This document shows positions 44,936-58,349 of a DNA stretch of 64,000 bases, in pieces. The DNA is from Gigaspora rosea (lineage: Eukaryota > Glomeromycota > Glomeromycetes > Diversisporales > Gigasporaceae): the NCBI GenBank assembly GCA_003550325.1, contig QKWP01001667.1, positions 53,209 through 117,208 on the forward strand, read 5' to 3'. The position numbers were made by a program, and so were the translations under genes. The notes beneath the pieces were generated by a model, which worked only from the letters and a program-made list of their open reading frames with translations, searched no databases and was not told where the DNA came from. The first letter of the stretch is position 1. Every line of letters starts with the position of its first letter.

Positions 44936-46273
44936 AAAGTTAATTCCTCTATTGCTACTTTATGATCATTAAAATTCCCACATGACTATTTTATTTAAAC
45001 TGGGTTTTTACTTTTATATGTCAAGTACTAGTTAGTTCTAATATGTTAACATAATATATGTAATGTAATATACAGTCAACTATTGATATATTAATATTTT
45101 TTACTTATCCTTCTATTGAAATTAAAGAAATTACAGAAAATCAGTATGGTATAAGTAAGCACATTAGTATAAACTATAGACAAGCCATTATACCATACTA
45201 ATAAAATTTATAAAGCAATAATTTTAACACAACAAGTGTCTTTAATCATGTAGTTGTAAATTTAATGTGTTAAATTTTTTGTAGACTATTAGACTGTATA
45301 AATATTTAATATAGAAAGTGTCAATTATATGAGCAATAAAATTAACTATTTATTAAGCAATAATTTATTTCTACAGTACAGAATAGCAAAAAACATCCAA
45401 TTTTTTTAGCAGTTGTTTAATGTTTTATAACTTTATAACAAAAAAATATTTTAAAAATCCTTCTTACAAATTTATTATTTATAATTTAAATTACAAATTT
45501 GTAAGACAGATTTTATTATTTTGTTTTTTTACAAAAGTTATAAAAGATCAAAGTTTGGTAACTTTAATAGTAGAAATTTGGCACAAAGAAATTACCCAAT
45601 CATATTAATGCTAGCTATATGCAAATGATTTTATTGGTTAATACTCATTATTAAAATTGAGTAATCTATTATACTTTAATTGATATACTGTTTTGAAATG
45701 ATAATCAATTTACTAATAATACAAATTATTATAAATTAAAACCCAATAAATTTTTTGTGCCCAAAGCAAATATAATTATATGACTAACCAATTAGAGTAA
45801 ATTTTTTTTACTAAATGCACTAGAATCTAAATAGTATTATGGGAAAGATTTAAATTGTAATGACCTTTTACTCACAAGTTTCATTTGATGTGAAGTGGTA
45901 TTTTGAACCTTAAACATAAATTTCAAACAGACATACTCAACTGGTATTTTTTTTTAGTACTCATTGCTATATAAACATTCTATAAACTCATATTTTTAAA
46001 CTTACGCATAGCTACAAAGAAAAAAAACTTGGAAAATATGCGAATGTGAAAGTTAAATTAAATTCAATAAATGAAAAGTTCTAATTTGAACTATATACTT
46101 GTTGACTTTGGTATATTTTAGTTACATGCTTCCTTCTGAAATGTCTTCACCCAAACTAGTTTGTAGCATGGTTTTTGTTGCCTGATCCAAAAACGGTTTG
46201 TAGTACTATGATATTTATCCTTGAACTGTTGAAACTTTTGTTACTTTATCCTGTTCTAATTCACTATTATGGG
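44936..46273. other. gene-free AT-rich DNA with one small hairpin
   Basis: 45142-45200 is a hairpin with CAGTATGGTATAA / TTATACCATACT arms, related by its ends to 41214-41677. Nothing else is supported. Confidence 0.5.
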
Positions 46274-46873
46274 CTGGTGCATAAAGATATGTACCTCAAA
46301 TAGCTCTGATTAAAATATTTTTTGCACAAATTAATTTTTAATTTTTTTAATTAAATATACTTATTAGGTTACCGGATTGATAAAAATTAAATTATTTTGA
46401 TTATTTTATTGATAAAATAAAAAAATTTATTAATAGTAACTTTTTTAAAAATATTTTACTATAGTAATTTATATATACGTGTATATAGTAAAAAAATTTG
46501 ATTACTTCACTTTAAAGCTTGATTTCTTAACAACCAGTGGTTCAATTTTGCTCAAATTTTTACCATATCTTTATCATATGCACATTAATGCACTTGCATA
46601 GTACAAACTCATAGAACTGCATATTGGTTGCGAAATTATTTAAAATGTCTTTTTTTTTAAAAAAAATTTTGTTTTTTTTCAAATAAAGTAAATTGTACGT
46701 GCTTAATTATTAAAATAAAACAATGTTAAAACAATAAAAATAATATAATAAGTTAGATTAAAACCTATTTTATTTGATACTAAAAAATTTTTAATAATTA
46801 ATTAAGAAAAAAATTTTTTCTTAGTATCAAAATTATAAAATTTTTTGAGGTACATATCTTTTCGTACTGCACC
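46274..46873. mobile_element. 600-bp TIR MITE, unoccupied sister of 17201-18859
   Basis: Left end TGGTGCATAAAGATATGTAC then CTCAAA; right end read inward TGGTGCAGTACGAAAAGATA then TGTACCTCAAA. It aligns with both flanks of the 17.4-kb palindrome and lacks the palindrome. Confidence 0.8.
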
Positions 46874-47338
46874 ATATTTGCAAATTCCTTCAACCTATCA
46901 CGCATATTTTTAGCCATCATCCAATCTTTCACATGAATATTTCCCTGTAAAAACATTTGCTCAAGCATCTTTTTAATAGCGCCTGTTATTCATTTTTTTC
47001 CATCTCAATTATTATATACTGCATTCTCACACAACACTCACCCTTTATTTCAAGGAAAATTAACTAGTTTTGTAATTAAGCAAGTTCTTTGTTTTCTATT
47101 TTATTCAATACTTATTGTTTAGTAAATGGTGATAAATATACTTTATAAATTATTATTTATTTACCTTTTTCTGTATTATTTTCTTTTTCAGTATCAATAG
47201 AATCTATTTTATATATATATATGTAATCTTAAATTTAGATAGTCAAATTATAACACAATATGATTATTACCTATTATTTCAATATCATTTATATTCTGGT
47301 TTTTTACATAAAATTTTATATGAATATTATTAATATAA
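46874..47338. other. gene-free DNA
   Basis: Nothing recognised apart from a short TATATA run near 47212. Confidence 0.4.
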
Positions 47339-47591
47339 GGAGGAATGTATTTGTCGCCCCCTGCGACAAAGTTTTTGTCACGGGTTTATTATAACTCAAA
47401 ACTTTACTAAGATAATACCTATTGCACTTCTAACAAAAAATGATCCTCTTGCAATTCTGTAATAATCTTAATCCTAACTCTAATAATCTTAATTCTAACC
47501 CTAATAATCTTGATCCTAACCCTAACTCTAACCTTTACTTTAATGGCCTTATTGCCCGTGACAGTTACGGGGGTGACAAATGCATTTTTTC
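47339..47591. mobile_element. 253-bp Mutator-type MITE with CCCTAA-like interior
   Basis: Left end GGAGGAATGTATTTGTCGCC; right end read inward GAAAAAATGCATTTGTCACC. A perfect 9-bp duplication, TTAATATAA, lies at 47330-47338 and 47592-47600. The interior has AATCCTAACTCTAATAATCT-type repeats. Its ends resemble those of 3714-4814. Confidence 0.82.
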
Positions 47592-47997
47592 TTAATATAA
47601 ATCATATATAATACTTTCTTACCTTGGGGTTTGGGAAAGCCATTTCTATTTTGATTGAGGTTCGGTATATGTGGATATTACAAGTATTGGACAAGAAATT
47701 TTCTCATTATACAAGCTAGTGATCATGGTGGGAAAAAGGTAAACCAAAGCACCAAAGTATGGCAATGGATAGGCCACAATATATTTTGCTAATGGGCCTG
47801 CAATTGGCTATTGCCAGAAATTATATTTAGATATTTTAGCAATAGTCTCTATGTATAGTTTTTTTTTCTCTGGATTTTCTGTTACTAATTTTATTTGTTG
47901 ATGTTGATTTGGTTCGATATTTGCCAAATATGTTCTTGCAAGATATTTTGTAGCAGTTACGACATCAGATCTTTCTACTATATCTGATATTATATCC

Positions 47998-50122
47998 TAG
48001 GGATGGTAAATGACCTAAAATGTCCTTGTGACTCAAATAAATAATGACCAGATGTTGGTCATTTTAAAAGATGAAATGACCTATTAGATCATTTAAAATT
48101 TTATATTAAAACTAGAAATACATTTAATCATTATTTGAATCAAGCATGTGGTGTTGTATATAATCAACCAGGGTATTTAGTCATATTCATATATATAAAT
48201 ACAAATAATTTTTATGCCCTCAACTAACCGGATACAAATAAAATAAATATAATGCAGATTATACGGATCAACAAAGATATTTATACTATCTTTTTTTCGT
48301 TATTGTTTATTATAGTACTAATTTATTTTTTCTCTTTTTTGGTGTTTAGTATTTTTGTTGTTATTCTTTGTTAGTGTTATTGATTTCTGGTATTGTCTTT
48401 TGTTGGTATCGCTGTCGTTTATAGTGTTGGTGCTTTTGTTCTTTCTCTCACTCAGGGACAGTCAAATATTATTTTGATAATTTTAAGATATTTCGATTAT
48501 TTTTTGCAAATATTTCGATAATTTTTGATTATTTTTGCAAATTTTTTGACAAATTTCGATTATTTTTAAAAATATTTCAATATATTTTGATTATATTTGT
48601 TCATTCATTCTTTTGTCGCATTAAAATTCAAATTGTGTCTAAATTCTTGTGCCAGAGATTGAAGTATAACTTTGCATCATCCCATTTTTATATAATTTTT
48701 TTTTTAAAAAAAAAAGGTTAATCTGACTCTGAAAATTCATATTTTTTTTATTTTGTATAATATAAGGTATTTGCCAAAAAGCTAAAAATACTAAGTTACA
48801 AGAAATTTTTTTCATGAAAAAAAAATTTGATCGCATAATGATAGTGTGATGCATTACAACCAATCAAAGTATGAAATCAAGTATAATGTGATATTAGTTT
48901 TGCATTCTAATTGGTCAATTTTAAAGATCAGCAAAAAAATCATTTTTATTTCGATAAATTTCAAAAATCACCAAAAATTTCAAAAAATTTTGATAAATTT
49001 TTTAAAAAATTTTTGACAGTCCCTGCTCTTACTGGTATTTGATGTGTAGTTCTAATGCTTTCAGTTTTGCAACTTTTAGTTGATTTCTAGGTGCTGTGGT
49101 TACATTGGTTGATAGTTGCCAATCGTATCATTGTTTCTAGTATTGGTACTCTTTCACTAGTGTTTTGTAATTTATGCTTTTCATTCATAGTTTATAGGTA
49201 TTCTCATTTTTCTTTATCGATTTCTAGGTGTGGTTACGTTGAATAGTGGTTGCCGAATTTTGGTGTCTTTATATCATAGTTTACTGATATTGACTTCACT
49301 TTTTTATTCTTGGTGTCTAGTACATAGTTGGCTGGTGTCATAGCTAATTTTTTGTCATTGTTTGTAGGAGCTTTTTTTTTCACAGGTGTTGTTAATTTCT
49401 AGTTGCTATGGTTTTCTAGTATTGCCATTTACTGATTTTTGTGTGTTGTTGTTTTCTGATTTGTGCTAGTATTGGCTTTTTGGCGATTAAATATACAAAT
49501 TAAAAAAATAGTAAAATAGCAGGTTTCTTTTGCATAGAGTTGCAAATTTTCAGATGTGTTCTTTGTTGGGTTCTTTGATAAATCAATGAACCATTATGTA
49601 ATGATTTTTTAAGATCATTGCTCAATTTTTAGGACATTCGTTATACGACTTTGAAAATATTTGGTTAGTTTAGTGTTTGGGTTAATAGTTAGCTTAAAAG
49701 ATTAGAATATTTTTAGATACTTGTAAAAAAAAAAATTAATAAATAAATATTTTATTATTAGATAAAGTCAAAATAATAATATTAATAACTCAAATAGCTT
49801 ATTTAAATATATAATCTCAATAAATATTATTAAAATTTATAAGCCTCTATATGATCCATTACGATTTGGATCAATATCTGATACATTCTGACCACTATTA
49901 TTTGACTGGACCGGGTCTCTAGGCATAGCATCCAATCACATACAAACTTTAAATAACCAAATGACTCAAATAACCCAGATCATTTCCAAATAACCTGAGT
50001 CATTTGGTCACAAGTCATTTTCAAATGACCCAGAATTTAAATGACCATAATGACCGGTTATTCTGAGATCATTTCAGGTCATTTGCAAAATAGACAAATG
50101 ACCAGGTCATTTACTATTCCTG
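47998..50122. mobile_element. TIR element with TAAATGACC ends and T/G-rich interior
   Basis: Left end TAGGGATGGTAAATGACC; right end read inward CAGGAATAGTAAATGACC. Both subterminal zones are full of AAATGACC/GGTCATTT words. The interior is degenerate T/G-rich DNA (48280-48450, 49026-49490). No matching duplication was found. The right end abuts a SINE-A fragment. Confidence 0.62.
48453..49025. mobile_element. hAT-type MITE, 573 bp
   Basis: Ends CAGGGACAGTCAAA / TTTGACAGTCCCTG. An 8-bp duplication CTCTCACT / CTCTTACT (one mismatch) lies at 48445-48452 and 49026-49033. The interior is rich in TTTCGATTATTTTT-like words. Confidence 0.8.
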
Positions 50123-50590
50123 CCAGGAAAGGGCCGGTAGGAAGGGATAGTGAGTACTGAACTGGTACTGAAGTTGGAGCGAACCTTATAAAAGCAGAAG
50201 TAGGTAATAGTAGCGGTTGCAGGTATCCTTTTAACTGCAAGTTGTTTGTCTCAGTAAATGTATAAGTTACCAAAGTTTAGGTGAATATCTGGCAAAACAG
50301 GTATCACTTTACCAAGTTTTCTGTTGAGGATAAGTCAAATTGTACCTTTGGGTGTAAGAAAGAATTCTAAAGGATATTGGACTGACTATATAGGTAATGC
50401 AGATACCTGGAGAATCAGTTGAAATTCAGGTGAGGAGTGGAAGTTCAAAGGGTTTAAATAGGCAATTCCTGTAGTTGGATTGCAAGTATAGTAGCTAGTA
50501 TGGAACTTGCAGGCAAACTACTAGCAAACTACTTAAATTAGATACTAAAAGTGTATATGTAGCTAGTTGTACTCTCATCCAAGTGAATCT
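50123..50590 (+). mobile_element. SINE-A fragment (copy 3)
   Basis: Matches the 3' half of SINE-A in plus orientation (GTTGGAGCGAACCTTATAAA, GGGTTTAAATAGGCAA, GCAGGCAAACT and others). The tRNA-like head and the poly-A end are missing, so it is truncated at both ends or decayed. The reading frame on the minus strand here is not a gene. Confidence 0.75.
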
Positions 50591-50635
50591 ATAATGATTA
50601 AACCGAATAAACTACATCAGCAAATTTATAATAGC

Positions 50636-52988
50636 GTAATCTTACGTAAGGTCTTACGAACCGTAATATAATCAAAATATTACGTAATATATTTCGAAAT
50701 ATTTCGAAATATTAAATTTTCGAAATATTACAAAAGTAATTCCGAAATATTTCGAAATATATTACGAAATATTTCGAACCCTTTCAAAATATTTTAGGAC
50801 TAGGAAACCAAGCTGGATCAGTAGATTTGTAACCTGGATCGTGCATCAGACTAATTTTTCAAAATAGTTCGAAATAGTTCGACAATGTTCAAATTCTGTA
50901 CTACAAGATCAGATTAGATCTTTTGTTTATAATTAGATTTTTTATTTTGTTTTTTTTCACTTTTTAATCATAATGATATATAACAATTAACAGATTTTTA
51001 ACAATCGTATAGTGTTTTGACCATATTACAAAAATTTCAATTTGAATCACCAGGTAAAAAAAAAAAAACAAAGTTCAAAATCTTTTAAGCCTATTTAATC
51101 TGTAAGCTATCATAAATCATAAAAATATATTCTACAAAATATGGCAAAAAACTTAAAAAAAAAGCTGTTTTGTACAATTTTTACCCTCTCTCCCTTTTAC
51201 CCCTCTCTCCTTTTTACCCCTCTCTCTCTTTTTTTCTTCTTTCTTTTTTTTTTTCTCTTTCTTTTTTTTCTTTTTCTTTTTTTTTTAATATTTCGAATAC
51301 TTTCGAAATATTTTGGAATCAGTAGATCTGTATCTGGATCATATCAAGGACGCGTTTGACTAATAGTTTCGAAATGTTTTGATGATTTTTGATTATTGTA
51401 CTACAAGATCAGATTAGATCTTTGTTTTTTTTTTGTTTATAATTTAGATCTTCTATTAATTTTATATTGTTTTTTGTTTTCCTTTTGTTTTTTGGTTTTG
51501 TTTCATTATTTTTAGTTTTGTTTTGTTTTTTTATTTTTATTTTTATTTTTTTTTATTTTTTAATTTTTTTTATTTTATTTCTACACTTTACTACTAGCAC
51601 TTTGCAAGAAATATCCAATTTTTTTCAGCACTTTGCACGAGCCAACTTAGCCTTTCGACACTTTGCAAGAACACACAACTAATTTTTCTGGTAATTTCTA
51701 AATTTCAAAAGCACAAGTTTTTGCAAGATTTCGCTTTATTTATTTTTTCGTTTCATGTTTTTTGTTTTTGTTTTTTTTCTATTTTTATTTTTATTAATTT
51801 ATTTTATTCCAGCACTTTGCGAAAACCTTCGACGGTTTTTGAATTGCAAAAATACAAACTCGAAATGGAGATTTGGGGCTTTGTTTACTTTTTTATTTAG
51901 TTTGCTAATATTTTTATTTTTTGTTTGTTTTCTTTTTTTTTACTTATTTTTTAATTTTATTTTATTTTATTTATTCTTTACTTTTTTCAGAACTTTGCAA
52001 GAAAACGACTTTACTTTTCCGGCACTTTACAACTAACATCTCTGGCACTTTGCAAGAAATCATGAATATAAACGAATATAATCAAATATAATCGAATATG
52101 AGCAAATATAAGTGAATATAATAGTTTATTTTTTTTTGTTTTTGTTTTTTTGATATTTTTTCAGGTTTGTTTTTTGTTTTTGTTTGTTTTTTTTTTACTT
52201 ATTTTTTTAATTTTATTTTATTTGTTCCTTACTTCTTTTAGAACTTTGCAAGAAAACAGCTTGATTTTTCTGGCACTTACAAGAACATCAACTCTAATTT
52301 CTCCACCACTTTGCAAGAAGTAGTGAATATAAGCGAATATAAGCAAATATGAGCGAATATTAGGAATATAATAGTTTATTTTTTTATAGCTAACTGTGGG
52401 GTAAGTGAAAATAAGTGTTTAGGGTAGTTTTTTGTATATAGTAATAAAATTAGATGCAACAAAATGCGAAAGTAGTTTAATAATATAAAAATAATACTGT
52501 ATAATAATGTAATATATAATAAAATATGTAATATTAATTAAAAATGTATATTTAATAAATGTAAAATATAATGTATAATAATAAATAAAAAAATATAAAA
52601 TTTTATATTAAATTGCGAAACTATGCGAAATATTGCGAAAATCTGTAAAAAAGCATGATTATGTGAATATGTATATCGTTTATTTATTTTTTAAAAAATT
52701 TTAAAAATTTGTGAAAATTTGCAAAATATTGCGAAACAATGCGAAAATATCAAAATAATACTTCCTGCGTGCATTAGTTTATTGATCTGCATGAGTATGC
52801 AACCTTTGTAGGGGAGGGTAATTTGTATTGTTTTAGTCTATTTCGCAATATTTCGCAATATATTTCAAAATATTTCAAAATAATAACCGTAATATTACCG
52901 TAATATAATGTAATATATTACATAATATACCGCATCAACCGTAAGATTTTTGTAATATTACGGGCCATAATATCTTACGTAAGATTAC
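50636..52988. mobile_element. 2.35-kb TIR element with T-rich minisatellite interior
   Basis: Ends GTAATCTTACGTAAG and CTTACGTAAGATTAC, followed inward by arms of ATATTACGTAATAT / TTTCGAAATATT words. The interior has two copies of a block with GTACTACAAGATCAGATTAG (50910 and 51398). Then a degenerate array of CACTTTGCAAGAA units in T-rich spacers follows (51585-52330). Homopolymer-rich frames here are artefacts. Confidence 0.68.
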
Positions 52989-53122
52989 ATATATATAATT
53001 CACTAATGTATATGCCCCAAAACAGGTACTTTGAACCTGAAAAAATATATATAGATAAATAAAACTTTTTTTTTGTAAAAAGGGTAAATATAAATGTACC
53101 CAAAAATACATATATCTGCATT

Positions 53123-53765
53123 ATGTGACCTATAGATCTCTACCAAAATTCAAAATCAGGTGTAACATTACATGATCAGAAAAATATGTGACCTATAGAT
53201 CGCTATCAAAATTCAAAATCAGGTATAATATTACATGATTAGAAAAATTCAAAACAAATGGAGTGTCTTCAATTAAAAGGGCCCATTTTTATATATATTT
53301 TATTTTGAGATATTTGAGTTTAATTATTTGTTTTGATTTTCGGACTAATCCGGGATCAATTAAATTTCACGATATTGATTGGTTAAAGACAGCAGGTGAC
53401 TATCGGGTAAACTCGTGACGTGTTGGCTCTACGCAGCCTCATGTAATTTTTCTTTTTACATTATCTTGATTTTTTATTATGTAATTCGACTTTCATTTAT
53501 AATTAAAAAAAGTGAATCATGTCAAAATTTATATGAATTTAACAAAAACTCATTTTTCAAAAAAATGTAAAAATGGGCCCTTTTAATTGAAGACACCCCA
53601 AATGTTCGTTTTGACAAAAATCGTTCATTTTGCAAGAAATTGCATACTAAACCACCTTTTGTGCATTAATAAAAAGATTTTCTTGAGCGATTTTACTATA
53701 TAATAGCCTAAACCCAAACCCTAATATAATTCTCACTCTAACTCTAACCTAACATAAACAATATT
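53123..53765. mobile_element. repeat R, copy 3, with duplicated 5' part and a nested MITE
   Basis: A 63-bp unit (ATGTGACCTATAGATC..) is tandemly duplicated at 53123-53185 and 53186-53248. The common R core follows (ACATGATTAGAAAAATTCAA), split by 53259-53600, and continues with ATGTTCGTTTTGACAAAAAT. The 3' part has CTAACCTAA-like words. Confidence 0.65.
53259..53600. mobile_element. 342-bp MITE, copy 2 of the 8819-9159 family
   Basis: Ends TGGAGTGTCTTCAATTAAAA and, read inward from the right, TGGGGTGTCTTCAATTAAAA. It interrupts repeat R exactly between ..AACAAA and TGTTCG. Sister copies of R show the empty site. It is inverted relative to copy 1. Confidence 0.85.
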
Positions 53766-54552
53766 GGCATTACTATTTTTGTATATAATACCATATGAAC
53801 AAAATAATGGGTACAAAAAATTTAATATACTCTATGGGTATATTTATATTAATTTTTGTAAAAATATACAGAAAAACAAATAGAACAAAATTACTGAATT
53901 CATTTTTTAATTTAATAAATTTTTATAATGCTATTGCTTTTTAAAGTTACTAATAAAATTAAAATTTGGCTACTTATATTAAAAAACAAAATAAAAAAAT
54001 TAAAAAATATATAAAAAAATACATAATAAAATTTTTAAATTTGGCCACTTTAAAAATAGTTGTTGGTTTAAGGTATTCTGCACTGTAATTTTTTAAAAGT
54101 TTGTGATAAAATTTTTGTTTGGAATTAGTTGGTACTCTATTTAGAGTATGATTAATAATTTTCTGAGATATCTTAACAACAAATTAAAACAAACTTCTGC
54201 TATACTTCTTCAATATCCATTTTTTGGGATCAGTTAAAGTAGAATGAAATTTAATTATAGTTAGAATTACCTTTTTGATACAATTAAAAGGGCTTTTATA
54301 TATAGTTAACTCTAAATATACTGAACCTAATTATAACAAAATCAGGATATAATGAACCAGGTTCAACTAAACAGATTTTTTATAATAAATAGCTAGCTAT
54401 ACTGAACTTAAATATTGAACTAGAGAAGAGCAAAATTGTATTTTGCTACTACTATAAATGCGCATAATATATAGCCTATATACATGCATACATATATATA
54501 TAACAAAAGTAAATTTTATTATTGGTTTGTAATATCAAAAACTGATTACATA
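53766..54552. other. gene-free AT-rich DNA
   Basis: No gene or bounded repeat found. Confidence 0.4.
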
Positions 54553-56214
54553 TAGGCTGATTTTTGAAATTTATAAGTAGAGTGTATTTTTTAAAAACTT
54601 TAAAGCCAAATAACTTCTGATTTACTGGTCTGTTTTAAACGATTTTACTACCAAAATATTTGTCTCTTTGAGACGATTCCAACAAGCCCAAAATCATTAA
54701 ATCCAATCACAGGATCGTGAAATAATGTGCTGTCAAATAGTGATGCACCTAAAAGATGGTTTAATTGGTTAGATATAGGTCTAACCAATCAACTAGGGTT
54801 GCTGGTGCAGAGTACTTGGCAACACCAATGGTGCACTAATACAGGTGGTGCACCTGGCGTGCCAAACACAGGTATGGTGCAAGGTGGCGAGCCAATCATA
54901 TTTAAACTTTATTGAATATTATTAAATTATTACGAATTTACTAATTTTTCGATACTTCTGATTTGTTTTGCTAATTATTCATATATTGGAGTATTGACAT
55001 TATTAATGAATTTTATAGATGCCAGTGAAATTATTTTGCTAATGAAACTATACTGTAAGTTTTGTTATATGTTTTGAAGTGATGAAACTATAATGTTTTG
55101 TCAGGTCACGTGAGTTTAGTCATCTTTAATCAATTTATGGTACTCTAGTAGTACTCTAATAGTGAAAAGTGGGAGAAATTAGTAAGCTCTATTCATACCA
55201 GGGAACTGTGGAATTTGTGATATAATTTAACAACTAATTTAACTAATTATGGTCAACACTATTGTGACAGAATTGGACATTAGATTATTACTGTCCTTTT
55301 AAAATTTCTAACACTCAGTTGTCTAATGAAACTCGCTTTGAACTCATAATAATAATATGATTTGAAAAGAAATAAAACATAAAACTTCTATATAGTATTA
55401 TTATTATTTTATAGTAATTTATAATACTTCCCTAAACAGAATACTACAATAACTTTATTTAATATTATTATAACTAATTTAATATGTTCAAAAAATATAT
55501 TTTGCTATAATCGAAATAAATTGCATCATGTTCCTCTATTCATAATAACGATTGTTTATCAATAGAGACAATATAAATTATTCAATTCTCTGATTTAGTA
55601 AATAACTGGAAATTAATTTGCCAACAGTCTATCTTACAGGCAACGAATTTATCAATATAATTATTTAATTTTTTAATTTGGTATTTTAAAATATAAATTT
55701 ATAGGATCTTTTTAATTTAAATAAATTAATTTTGAAACTTTTTTATATTAATTCTTAAAATCTTATTAATATATTTAAATATAATATATATAATAAAGTT
55801 ATTAATTTTGTAAATTTAAAGATTTTATATATAAATAAATAAAATAATAATTAAAAATAATTAAAATATCAATTCAAATTTTTTAATTTTATAGAACTTA
55901 TTAAAATTTACTATTTATTTCTAAAAATTTAAATTTATTTTTTAATATGGTGCACCACTAGATGCACCTATACACCAAAAAATTTAATGGTGTACCAATA
56001 GTGCACCAATAAATTTATATATGCACTAGCAACCCTACAATCAACCACACCCTATAGGTGCATTACTCGATCCTGTGATTGGATTTTAATGATTTTGGGC
56101 TTGTTGGAATCATCTCAAAGAGACAAATATTTTGGTAGTAAAATCGTTAGAAGTTATTTGGCTTTAAAGTTTTAAAAAAATACACTTTACTTATAAATTC
56201 CAAAAATCAGCCCA
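54553..56214. mobile_element. TA-flanked foldback MITE, interrupted by a hAT-type element
   Basis: Left end TAGGCTGATTTTTGAAATTT; right end read inward TGGGCTGATTTTTGGAATTT. TA lies on both sides. The arms of about 170 bp share CACAGGATCG at their inner ends. Without the inserted element it is about 0.41 kb, like 42012-42464. Confidence 0.85.
54794..56037. mobile_element. 1.24-kb hAT-type element, non-autonomous
   Basis: Ends TAGGGTTGCTGGTGCA / TGCACTAGCAACCCTA. A perfect 8-bp duplication, CAATCAAC, lies at 54786-54793 and 56038-56045. Both subterminal zones are rich in GGTGCAC words. The interior is AT-rich. The 62-residue frame at 54727-54915 crosses its boundary and is not a gene. Confidence 0.88.
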
Positions 56215-56646
56215 TATAAGTTACAAAAAAAACTTCAATAAAATTTATATTAGTTATGTATAAAAAGTAGCTTGTATTCTTAATAATTTTTATAGATTAT
56301 AATAAAATCAAATTAAAATAAAATATGCATTTTTATTTAACTTTCTAAAACGTATTTATACTTGTTTAATATAAACTCTTCTCTAAAACTAACCTTTAAT
56401 TTTAAACCTATTCTAAAAATATACTCAAAAAAATTTATTTTTCAGTGTTTTGTCAATTTTTTTATACTATGTATATTTTATTTTAATCTGATTTCAAAGT
56501 ATAAAAATTGAAATGGATATATAAATTTTATCTTTTATTTGTGCTACTTTATTTAAAAATTTGCACTAACTTACTTAAGTAGTAAATCGTGAATAAAGGG
56601 TATAAAATGATCAATATTTTATAGTAAATTACGATAAGCATTTAAT
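56215..56646. other. gene-free AT-rich DNA
   Basis: Nothing recognised. Confidence 0.4.
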
Positions 56647-57070
56647 TAGAGTTATTACTCGAGTCAAAAAATAGTGACTCGAGTCAATAGATTCAAGTTA
56701 GTTATTTGACTCGAATCATAACCCGGGTCAAATGAGTTGCCCAATTAAAATTATATCATGTGTCGATCATCCATATTAACCATACATAACTGTGAATCTG
56801 ATAATGATAATCTTAATATTACTAACAGATAAAAGATTAAAAGGGTTTGAATCACAACATCTTACCCTACAGTTAACTAAGAAAGTAAATCTGCTCCAGT
56901 TTTTCTTCCTTCCAAAACAAACATATTGCAAGGTAAGTCATTCACGAATATTACTGACTAACTTTCACTATATATATCAGTATATTCTAACTTTTATAAT
57001 CTTTAGAGCCCAATCTGATTATATATGTAATAAGTTTCATAAACTTTGCCGTTAGAAAGTTAAACTATCC

Positions 57071-57721
57071 CTTGCTTTGTTACGCAAGCATATTTGCCTG
57101 CGAAAATTTTAAAACTTTAAATTTTTTAAATAAAACCTTAAATATTAATTTTAGCTATATACTTTTTAAGTAAAAATTATAATATTAGTTCTGTTTTATC
57201 AACTTTATTATAAAATTTTTTTAAAATTATTAAAAAACTTTGGTGTAATAAAAGTTTAAAGTTTTTGTTTTGGAACTTTTACTATAGAATTTTTTCTTTA
57301 GGTTTTCTCAAATTTTATATGTTCTCGTCTATAAAAAAAATTTTCACTTCTAATACAAGTCCTAATTTTTACAAGTAAATCATATAAAGTCAAATAATGA
57401 AAGTTGATATCCTTCATATAAACTACAATATTGTATTAGAAACTATATTTTTAAAACCAATATTTAAAGAATTCGCCAAGATATTGTAAAATATTTTTTT
57501 GGTTAAAAAATTTCTTTAAAATTTAATATTTTCAGCTTATAAGCAATATAAACTTTTTGTCTTATAATATAAATTTAAATAATTCAAAAATATAATCCTT
57601 GTTATTAAATATTATAATACCAAATTTTATTTAAATATTTTAAATGATTAAAAAAATAGATCAGAGGTATATTTATAGTAATTTTACAGGCAAATTTGCC
57701 TGCGAAGTAGTACAAACTAAA
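57071..57721. mobile_element. GCAGGCATATTTGCCTGCG-ended MITE, copy 2
   Basis: Nearly identical over its whole length to 11811-12448. Inserted inside the decayed hAT transposon. Confidence 0.75.
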
Positions 57722-57873
57722 GAATACGATTTAAAAATACTGGTAATAAGTTGAACTACGAATCTCATACCTGCAAAAGTGAACTGTGAATCTCATACCT
57801 ACAAAAATAAACTAAGAATTTCATAACTGCAAAGGTTATCTATAATTAATTATTACTATCAGGTAGACTTTAA

Positions 57874-58159
57874 TAGGGTTCCGCAATTTGATTTGATCTT
57901 CAAATATTTGAATCAAATATTTGATCAAATTCAAATTCAAATTTGACTATATTTGATTTGATCAAATTCAAATATGGTCAAATTTGATTTGATTTGACAA
58001 ATATTTGATTTGATTTGAAAATTACTATTAAAAATTCAAATTCAAATCAAATTCAAATTCAAATATTTGAATCAAATCAAATTCAAATCAGAGTCAATTT
58101 GATTTGATCAAATTCAAATTGATCCAATATTTGATTTGATTTGAATTTGAGGAACCCTA
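57874..58159. mobile_element. 286-bp hAT MITE, twin 2
   Basis: Same length as 23476-23761 and almost the same sequence (visible difference near the GGGCC/GAGTC position in the right half). An exact 8-bp duplication, GACTTTAA, lies at 57866-57873 and 58160-58167. Confidence 0.92.
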
Positions 58160-58349
58160 GACTTTAATTGTTAAAAAATTATTTAGATTAAATAGTTAAT
58201 AAGTAAGCATGCTTAAATTTGTAATAATTTTTTAATTTTATTGTTTTTTGCTTTTATAAAAAATAAATAAATAAATAAATTGTTGAAAATACATTAAAAT
58301 AGGAATGTTTATTAATAAATAACGAAGAATATCTCGATAATATAGGGTT

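Noticed and set aside
47400-47545. true internal telomere
   Set aside because: The CCCTAA-like units are degenerate and confined within a MITE with a 9-bp duplication.
51141-52036. F-rich membrane-like proteins
   Set aside because: T-rich minisatellite interior of a TIR element with no conserved residues.
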